A stretch of 5,273 nt of DNA from positions 1 to 5,273 of the forward strand of contig JAFDAW010000206.1 of assembly GCA_019313605.1 (NCBI GenBank), in the 5' to 3' direction. Shown here piece after piece: positions 1-5,273 of the stretch (position 1 is the first letter of the stretch; each line of letters starts with the position of its first letter). Source of the stretch: Deltaproteobacteria bacterium. Its GTDB lineage: Bacteria > Myxococcota_A > UBA9160 > SMWR01. The notes below the pieces were generated by a model. It saw only the letters and a list, made by a program, of their open reading frames with translations. It searched no databases and was not told where the DNA came from. The translations under genes and the position numbers were made by a program.

Positions 1-304
1 CGACTTCGAGTTGATCCGACGGAAGCGTCGCGTGGTAGCAGGTGACGTCGAAGGAGGTGAACGCGTTGATGCGGCCGCCGGCGCCCTCGATATCGCCCGC
101 CACTGCGCCCACCGCCCGGCGTTTGGTGCCCTTGAAGAGCATGTGCTCGTGAAAGTGGGCGAGCCCGCTTTCGAACGGGCGCTCGTCCGCAGAGCCCACG
201 TTGGCCCAGAGCTGGATCTCGGCGACGGGGGCGAGCTGGCTCTCGCACAACAGAACCGTCAGCCCGTTGGGCAGAACTTCGCAGCGAATTTCGGGGTATC
301 TCAA
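1..304 (-). CDS. M16 family zinc metallopeptidase (insulinase/pitrilysin-like), N-terminal fragment
   Basis: The first 101 residues of an M16 peptidase read leftward and are cut by the window edge. The inverted zinc motif HxxEH is H50-F-H-E53-H54 (bases 143-157), inside the typical context GLAHFHEHMLFKGT. H50 and H54 should bind zinc and E53 should activate water. The third ligand, a downstream Glu, lies outside the window. The family-typical segments LPNGLTVLL (11-19) and GGRINAFTS (76-84) are also present. Start choice: an in-frame TAG at 356-358 limits extension, and no ATG or GTG lies between it and the conserved region. TTG at 302-304 is the best start; CTG at 323-325 is the only alternative. 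No Shine-Dalgarno is evident. Neither start gives a signal peptide, so the protein looks cytoplasmic, unlike the exported members of the family. It is divergent from hemW. Substrate is unknown, and whether the protein is active or an inactive-partner type cannot be judged beyond the intact HxxEH. Confidence 0.9.
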   Translation of the reverse strand, partial: MRYPEIRCEVLPNGLTVLLCESQLAPVAEIQLWANVGSADERPFESGLAHFHEHMLFKGTKRRAVGAVAGDIEGAGGRINAFTSFDVTCYHATLPSDQLEV

Positions 305-341
305 GGCGCGCGGAGAGTAACGCAGGCCGCCCCGGGAAGCG

Positions 342-364
342 CCCGAGCCGCTATCCTACTCGGG
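342..364. promoter_or_regulatory. Possible divergent promoter with flanking dyad between the M16 peptidase gene and hemW
   Basis: The 59-base divergent spacer contains a perfect 6-bp inverted repeat, CCCGAG at 342-347 and CTCGGG at 359-364, with an 11-base gap. Inside the gap, TATCCT (352-357, plus strand) and TAGGAT (358-353, minus strand) are both weak -10 lookalikes. TATCCT ends six bases before the hemW GTG, which has no Shine-Dalgarno, so a leaderless hemW transcript is possible. No convincing -35 was found for either direction. The repeat is seen directly; promoter and operator roles are inference. Confidence 0.3.
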
Positions 365-1554
365 TGAGCGATTCGAGCGTCGGCGTCTACGTCCACGTTC
401 CATTTTGCGAGCGGGTCTGCCCGTATTGCGACTTCGCGGTGATCGGCGCCCCCGAGCTGCCCACCGACCAGGAGACCCGCTACGTCGACGCGCTGCTGCG
501 CGAACTCGCCTCCCGCAGCCCCGCGTATCAAGACCCCGACGGCAGCGCCCACCGTCTCGCGAGCATCTACCTCGGCGGCGGCACGCCCGCGCTGCTGACC
601 CCGGAGTCGATCGGCCGGATCGTCGACGCCATCCGGGCGGCGTTTCCCAGCGACGGCCCGGTCGAGACCACCCTCGAAGTCAATCCCAGCACGCTCGAGC
701 GCGACCGGCTGCCGGGCTTTCGGGCGATCGGCGTGAATCGCGTGTCGGTGGGGGTCCAGAGCTTCGACGATGCGATCCTCAAGCGCCTGGGCCGCGCGCA
801 TCGGGTCGAAGAAGCCGATCTCACGCTGGCCGCCTGCCGCGCCGCGGGCTTCCAGGTGATCTCGCTCGACCTGATCTTCGCAGCGCCCGGGCAGAGCCTG
901 GTGGACGTGGAGGCCGACCTCCGCAGCGCGCTGGCGTTTGGTCCGGATCATGTCTCGACCTACGAACTGACCGTCGAATCGGGCACACCGTTCGCGCTCG
1001 CGGCGAGCCGCGGGCAGCTGCCACTGCCCGACGAGGGCGAGGCCATCGCGATGATGGAGACCCTGGAAGACCGACTGCGCGCGGGCGGCTTCGTGCGCTA
1101 CGAGATCTCCAACTACGCGCATCCGGGTTTTCAGGCCGTCCACAACCGACGCTACTGGGAGCGGCAGCCGGTGCTGGGCCTCGGGGTCGGCGCCTTTTCG
1201 ACCGAGCCGCGGAGCGCGGCGGCGCCGTTTGGAGCCCGGCGCTCGAACGTGCGGGACCTGCGCACCTATCTCGACCGGATCGCCCAGCGGCTCCCGCCCG
1301 CGGCCGGCCCCACCGAGGTCTTCGATGCGGAGACCGCGAGAGGCGAATCCGCCTTCCTCGCGCTGCGCGGCTCGCGGGGCCTGCTGGCCGCGGATTTCGA
1401 GGGTGAGTTCGGGCAGCCGCCGCGGGCGTTTTTCGGGCCTGTGATCGATCGGCTGGTCGAGGCCGGCCTGCTCGACGAGGCGGAGGGCGGAGATCTGCGA
1501 CTCAGCGCCCGAGGCCGGTTGCTCGCAGACTCGGTCTTCGCCGAGTTCGTCTGA
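364..1554 (+). CDS. hemW: HemW, radical SAM family haem chaperone
   Basis: A complete 396-residue HemW, the usual family length. HemW is a radical-SAM protein that binds haem and is thought to deliver it to respiratory enzymes; it was long misannotated as oxygen-independent coproporphyrinogen oxidase. The 4Fe-4S motif CX3CX2C is C15, C19 and C22, followed by D23-F24. True HemN has a Cys at that last position, so this is HemW. Other landmarks are Y9 beside the cluster motif, GGGTP (71-75), EVNPST (105-110), GVNRVSVGVQSF (123-134), the HNxxYW motif (260-265) and a C-terminal HemN_C-type domain from about 315 to 385 (SAFLALRGSRGLL). The glycine-rich segment GVGAFS has Phe278 where a His is normally found. 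The GTG start at 364 gives the standard N-terminus just ahead of the cluster motif, but no Shine-Dalgarno precedes it. The next gene downstream is the hrcA heat-shock operon, after a spacer of about 200 bases. Confidence 0.95.
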   Translation: MSDSSVGVYVHVPFCERVCPYCDFAVIGAPELPTDQETRYVDALLRELASRSPAYQDPDGSAHRLASIYLGGGTPALLTPESIGRIVDAIRAAFPSDGPVETTLEVNPSTLERDRLPGFRAIGVNRVSVGVQSFDDAILKRLGRAHRVEEADLTLAACRAAGFQVISLDLIFAAPGQSLVDVEADLRSALAFGPDHVSTYELTVESGTPFALAASRGQLPLPDEGEAIAMMETLEDRLRAGGFVRYEISNYAHPGFQAVHNRRYWERQPVLGLGVGAFSTEPRSAAAPFGARRSNVRDLRTYLDRIAQRLPPAAGPTEVFDAETARGESAFLALRGSRGLLAADFEGEFGQPPRAFFGPVIDRLVEAGLLDEAEGGDLRLSARGRLLADSVFAEFV

Positions 1555-1563
1555 GGTCGGCTG

Positions 1564-1605
1564 CTCGCGGTCCGGGTTTTACCCGATTCGACTGAGGACC
1601 GAGAG
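1564..1605 (+). terminator. Imperfect hairpin downstream of hemW (weak terminator candidate)
   Basis: The arms 1564-1573 (CTCGCGGTCC) and 1596-1605 (GGACCGAGAG) pair with one mismatch. A smaller perfect hairpin, CGGGT-TTT-ACCCG, is nested at 1573-1585. It starts ten bases after the hemW stop, which suits a terminator or an mRNA 3'-end stabiliser. No T-tract follows directly, so intrinsic termination is doubtful. It could instead be an operator-like dyad ahead of the heat-shock promoter. Confidence 0.3.
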
Positions 1606-1616
1606 CTGCGCTCCGA

Positions 1617-1643
1617 TTTGAAAGCTCAGCTGCGGTCCCCCAT
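1617..1643 (+). promoter_or_regulatory. Sigma-32 (RpoH)-type heat-shock promoter upstream of hrcA
   Basis: TTTGAAA at 1617-1623 matches the sigma-32 -35 consensus CTTGAAA at six of seven positions. CCCCAT at 1638-1643 matches the -10 core exactly. The spacer is 14 bases, within the accepted range, and transcription would start near 1650. The position ahead of hrcA-grpE-dnaK supports the call. The match is seen directly; use by a sigma-32 homologue is inferred, since no rpoH gene lies in the window. Confidence 0.65.
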
Positions 1644-1657
1644 CGACCGATGATCGG

Positions 1658-1668
1658 GCTAGACTATT
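1658..1668 (+). promoter_or_regulatory. Possible housekeeping -10 element upstream of hrcA
   Basis: The segment GCTAGACTATT resembles GCTATCCTACT at 350-360 upstream of hemW; the two share the pattern GCTAnnCTAnT. TAGACT (1660-1665) is a weak -10 match and has no convincing -35. If used, it would give a second, basal start near 1672 in addition to the heat-shock promoter. Inference from two copies only. Confidence 0.2.
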
Positions 1669-1676
1669 TTTTCTTC

Positions 1677-1695
1677 GGTGCGTGAAGGACGCGCC
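1677..1695 (+). other. Stem-loop in the hrcA leader
   Basis: GGTGCGT (1677-1683) pairs with ACGCGCC (1689-1695), giving seven pairs including one G-U, with a 5-base loop. The stem covers the alternative GTG at 1678, which argues against that codon as the hrcA start. A thermosensor role is possible but unproven. Confidence 0.35.
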
Positions 1696-1722
1696 GGGAT
1701 TGATCCGACCCGCTCGATGAAG

Positions 1723-1766
1723 GGCTCTGCCGAGCCTCTACGGGTATGGAGGGCAGCCGTGGCTGC
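1723..1766 (+). promoter_or_regulatory. hrcA ribosome-binding region with local hairpins
   Basis: A strong Shine-Dalgarno, GGAGGG at 1748-1753, lies five bases before the GTG at 1759, and this decides the hrcA start. Short pairings surround it. GGCTC/GAGCC (1723-1727 with 1732-1736) forms a tetraloop hairpin. CCTCT (1735-1739) can instead pair with the Shine-Dalgarno GGAGG (1748-1752). GCAGC/GCTGC (1753-1757 with 1762-1766) places the start codon in a 4-base loop. The complementarity is seen directly; temperature- or repressor-dependent control of initiation is inference. Confidence 0.45.
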
Positions 1767-2829
1767 GAGACAACCCGAAGCGGGCTGCGATTCGCGCGAA
1801 CTCTCCACGCGCCAGGCGACCGTCCTGAGGGCGATCGTGCAGGCGTACGTCGGCGAGGCGGCACCGATCGGTTCCCAGACACTCACCCACTTGCTGCCGA
1901 TCCAGATCTCGCCCGCGAGCGTGCGCGCGACACTCGCGGAACTGGCGGGGATGGGTCTGGTCGAGAAGCCGCACGCGTCGTCCGGCCGGATCCCCACCGA
2001 GCGTGGCCTGCGTTTGTTCGTCGATCGCTTGCTCGACCCGAAGCGACTCGACGCGAGCAGCCTCGGCTCGTACGAAATGCGCAACATCTCCTACAGCGTC
2101 GACGAGGCCGAGCCCGACTCCGTGGTCCACGTCGCTTCGCAGTTGCTCTCCGATTGCACCCATCAGTTGGGCTTCGTGATTGCGCCGCGACTCGAGCGGA
2201 TCGTTCTCAGTCGGATCAGTCTGGTGCGGCTCTCGTCGGAGCGCGTGCTGGTGCTGCTCGTCTCGAAGAACGGCGGCGCACACCGGCGTGTGATTACGGG
2301 CAACGGCAATTGGGATCAGCGCGAACTCGACCGCACGGCAGAGCTGCTCTCCAAGCGCGCCGCGGGCCACACATTGACCGAGGTGCGCGCGGCGTTGGTC
2401 GAAGAGGCCGAGCGGCTGCGAGATCGGGCCGACGCCATCATGACCCGCGCGATCGAACTCGGCCGCCGTGCGGTGGCTGCCGACGGTGAAGTGGACCTCG
2501 TGATCGAGACCCGCCTCGCACTGCTCGACCAACCCGAGTTTCACGATCCGCAGCGGATTCGCGATCTCTTCGGAGCGCTCGAAACCAAGGCGCGCTTGCT
2601 CGAGGTACTCGACCAGATGCTCGACACCAGCGGTGTCTGCGTGGCGTTCGGCGACGAAGTGGACGAGCCCGGCCTGCGCCGCTGCGCGCTCGTGGCAAGC
2701 CATTACGGCGGCTCAGAGTCGCCGCTCGGGATGCTCGGGGTGATCGGCCCCGTCCGGATGGCCTACGGGCACATCATTCCGGTCGTCGATTACCTATCCC
2801 AGGCCATTACCGGGAGGCTCGGAGCGTGA
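1759..2829 (+). CDS. hrcA: HrcA, heat-inducible transcription repressor
   Basis: A 356-residue HrcA, close to the usual length. The family binds CIRCE operators to repress chaperone genes, with activity tuned by GroEL. An N-terminal winged helix (about 15-90) opens with LSTRQATVLRAIV and carries the HTH segment around SPASVRATLAEL (51-62), then the hallmark HASSGRIPTERG (72-83). The central GAF-like and dimerisation part follows, and the C-terminus has the conserved IIPVVDYLSQ (339-348). Start choice: GTG at 1759 has an excellent Shine-Dalgarno at 1748-1753 and gives a family-like N-terminus. In-frame ATG 1717 and GTG 1678 would add 14 and 27 unconserved residues without ribosome sites. The stop overlaps the grpE start, so the two are probably translationally coupled. 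No CIRCE sequence (TTAGCACTC-N9-GAGTGCTAA) is visible upstream, so repression of this operon by HrcA is uncertain. Confidence 0.96.
   Translation: MAARQPEAGCDSRELSTRQATVLRAIVQAYVGEAAPIGSQTLTHLLPIQISPASVRATLAELAGMGLVEKPHASSGRIPTERGLRLFVDRLLDPKRLDASSLGSYEMRNISYSVDEAEPDSVVHVASQLLSDCTHQLGFVIAPRLERIVLSRISLVRLSSERVLVLLVSKNGGAHRRVITGNGNWDQRELDRTAELLSKRAAGHTLTEVRAALVEEAERLRDRADAIMTRAIELGRRAVAADGEVDLVIETRLALLDQPEFHDPQRIRDLFGALETKARLLEVLDQMLDTSGVCVAFGDEVDEPGLRRCALVASHYGGSESPLGMLGVIGPVRMAYGHIIPVVDYLSQAITGRLGA
2812..2817 (+). promoter_or_regulatory. Shine-Dalgarno of grpE inside the hrcA 3' end
   Basis: GGGAGG lies eight bases before the grpE GTG at 2826. Together with the GTGA start/stop overlap it supports that start over the in-frame ATG at 2910. 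Confidence 0.75.
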
Positions 2830-3524
2830 GCGGTGGACCCCAGGACGAAAACGGCAAGCCCCGAGACGAGGACGGCAAGCCCTTGGACGAAACCGAGGGC
2901 TGGGAGTCCATGGCCGAAGAGTCGGAACAGGGCCTGGCGGCGAACCCCGAGCTCGAGGCGGCCTTGCGAGAGGCCTCCGAGGCGATTGACGAAGATGGCC
3001 ACGTAAAGGCCCCCGAGACGTCCGCATCCGACGATTTCAGCGGCGAAGAAATCGAGCGGATGGCCGGCCAGCTGGTCGAGAATCGGGATAAATACGTCCG
3101 CCTCCTCGCGGATTTCGACAATTTCCGGCGTCGAGCCCACAAAGAGCGCCAGGACATCATCCAGTACGGCCACGAGAATCTCGTCAAGGATCTCCTTTCG
3201 ACTGTCGATAATCTGGATCGCGCCATTGAGCACGCGCATCAGAGCGATGGCGGGGATTTGGCGAGCCTCCTGCAGGGTGTCGAACTCGTGCAGAGGGAGC
3301 TTTACGCGGTCCTCGCCCAGCACGAAGTGCACGTGATTAACGCGGAGGGGAGTCAGTTCGATCCTTCGCTGCACGAAGCGATGGCGCAGGTGCAGGACGA
3401 TTCGGCAGCTGCGAACAGCGTGATCGAGGTATTGCAAAAGGGTTATCAGCTCCGAGATCGGCTGCTGAGACCTGCGCGGGTGGTGGTCGCAAAAACACCC
3501 GCAGACGGCGAAACGACCGAATAG
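2826..3524 (+). CDS. grpE: GrpE, nucleotide-exchange factor for DnaK
   Basis: A 232-residue GrpE, somewhat longer than the roughly 190-200 residue norm because of an acidic, low-complexity N-terminal tail (about 1-72). GrpE dimers release ADP from DnaK and also act as thermosensors. A long, charged dimerisation helix runs from about 73 to 137 and includes LLADFDNFRRRAHKER (93-108) and LLSTVDNLDRAIEHA (123-137). The C-terminal beta-wing (about 163-223) holds FDPSLHEAM (178-186) and ends in the family signature VIEVLQKGYQLRDRLLRPA (199-217). The GTG start overlaps the hrcA stop and has a good Shine-Dalgarno. An internal ATG at 2910 would give 204 residues, nearer the family norm, and cannot be excluded. 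The tail contains a tandem seven-residue repeat. dnaK follows after 48 bases, as expected for a chaperone operon. Confidence 0.97.
   Translation: MSGGPQDENGKPRDEDGKPLDETEGWESMAEESEQGLAANPELEAALREASEAIDEDGHVKAPETSASDDFSGEEIERMAGQLVENRDKYVRLLADFDNFRRRAHKERQDIIQYGHENLVKDLLSTVDNLDRAIEHAHQSDGGDLASLLQGVELVQRELYAVLAQHEVHVINAEGSQFDPSLHEAMAQVQDDSAAANSVIEVLQKGYQLRDRLLRPARVVVAKTPADGETTE
2844..2891 (+). repeat. Tandem 21-base repeat encoding a charged heptapeptide in GrpE
   Basis: Two in-frame 21-base units (2844-2864 and 2865-2885) encode DENGKPR and DEDGKPL, followed by a partial third unit starting DE. The units share GACGA and ACGGCAAGCCC. This looks like a small duplication in the disordered N-terminal tail, with no expected effect on the GrpE core. 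Confidence 0.7.
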
Positions 3525-3525
3525 C

Positions 3526-3545
3526 CCGGGAGAGTTTCCTCCCGG
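3526..3545 (+). other. GC-rich hairpin between grpE and dnaK
   Basis: CCGGGAG (3526-3532) and CTCCCGG (3539-3545) form a perfect 7-bp stem with a 6-base loop, starting two bases after the grpE stop. No T-tract follows, so it is not an intrinsic terminator, and dnaK continues downstream. Likely roles are mRNA stabilisation or processing, as known for intercistronic hairpins in other chaperone operons, or part of a translational switch with the downstream Shine-Dalgarno. Confidence 0.6.
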
Positions 3546-3571
3546 TAGTGATCGGGACGGAGGCGAGAAAC
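3534..3571 (+). promoter_or_regulatory. Alternative helix that sequesters the dnaK Shine-Dalgarno
   Basis: GTTTC (3534-3538) is complementary to GAAAC (3567-3571), and CTCC (3539-3542) to GGAG (3559-3562). Together they make nine pairs with a 4-base bulge at 3563-3566, covering the ribosome-binding site GGAGG. CTCC is also used by the 3526-3545 hairpin, so the two folds exclude each other. The pairing is seen directly; the regulatory role is inference. Confidence 0.4.
3559..3563 (+). promoter_or_regulatory. Shine-Dalgarno of dnaK
   Basis: GGAGG lies nine bases before the TTG at 3573. It supports this unusual start codon, which is the only one possible in frame. Confidence 0.8.
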
Positions 3572-3572
3572 C

Positions 3573-5273
<1,701 letters not shown>

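Noticed and set aside
301..1143. Long minus-strand open frame (280 codons) antisense to hemW
   Set aside because: It lies wholly opposite conserved HemW codons, is rich in Arg, Ala and Gly as expected of a GC-rich shadow, and has no recognisable domain.
405..1406. Second plus-strand frame (333 codons) inside hemW
   Set aside because: Arg/Pro-rich composition typical of an out-of-frame reading; hemW is intact in the other frame.
1647..1672. Intrinsic terminator for hemW (CCGA-TGA-TCGG hairpin followed by a run of six T)
   Set aside because: The stem is only four pairs and sits nine bases from the T-run. It would also terminate transcripts from the heat-shock promoter just upstream.
1555..1758. 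CIRCE operator upstream of hrcA
   Set aside because: No TTAGCACTC or GAGTGCTAA half-site was found on either strand.
1678..1758. hrcA starting at GTG 1678 or ATG 1717
   Set aside because: Neither has a Shine-Dalgarno, the extra residues are not family-like, and GTG 1678 sits in a stem. GTG 1759 has a strong, well-spaced site.
1738..2703. Minus-strand open frame (321 codons) antisense to hrcA
   Set aside because: Shadow of a well-conserved HrcA reading frame, with no family features or ribosome site recognised.

Overview
This GC-rich window contains a protein-folding and heat-shock locus of an ordinary bacterial type: three complete genes, one nearly complete gene and one fragment. It suggests a high-GC, Gram-negative-like bacterium. 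The DnaK is proteobacterial in character, and the order hemW-hrcA-grpE-dnaK fits deltaproteobacterial or related lineages (Myxococcota, Desulfobacterota, Binatota-like). That assignment is an inference from gene order and protein character. No marker in the window fixes the taxon.

Layout. Positions 1-304, minus strand, hold the N-terminal part of an M16 (insulinase/pitrilysin-type) zinc peptidase with an HxxEH motif; it runs off the left edge. A 59-base divergent spacer follows, carrying a dyad that flanks possible -10 elements. Positions 364-1554 encode HemW, the radical-SAM haem chaperone formerly annotated as an oxygen-independent coproporphyrinogen III oxidase. A roughly 200-base leader (1555-1758) holds an imperfect hairpin, a good match to a sigma-32 heat-shock promoter and several small hairpins. 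The heat-shock operon comes next: hrcA (best start 1759, stop 2829), grpE (2826-3524, overlapping hrcA by four bases) and dnaK (3573 to the right edge, 567 codons, missing only its C-terminal tail).

How the genes work together. DnaK is the Hsp70 chaperone and GrpE its nucleotide-exchange factor. HrcA is the heat-shock repressor that classically binds CIRCE operators. No CIRCE element is visible ahead of this operon. The visible candidate control is instead a sigma-32-like promoter, so HrcA may act at another locus such as groESL (inference). HemW lies upstream on the same strand but is separated by the leader. Its position next to hrcA is a recurrent bacterial arrangement, not evidence of a shared pathway.

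The most interesting signal is post-transcriptional. The 48 bases between grpE and dnaK can fold in two mutually exclusive ways. One is a 7-bp GC-rich hairpin that leaves the dnaK Shine-Dalgarno free; the other is a bulged 9-bp helix that buries it. The hrcA ribosome-binding region also has short hairpins around its Shine-Dalgarno and start codon. All five genes appear to start with GTG or TTG, never ATG. No mobile element, tRNA, rRNA, CRISPR array or novel gene system was seen.
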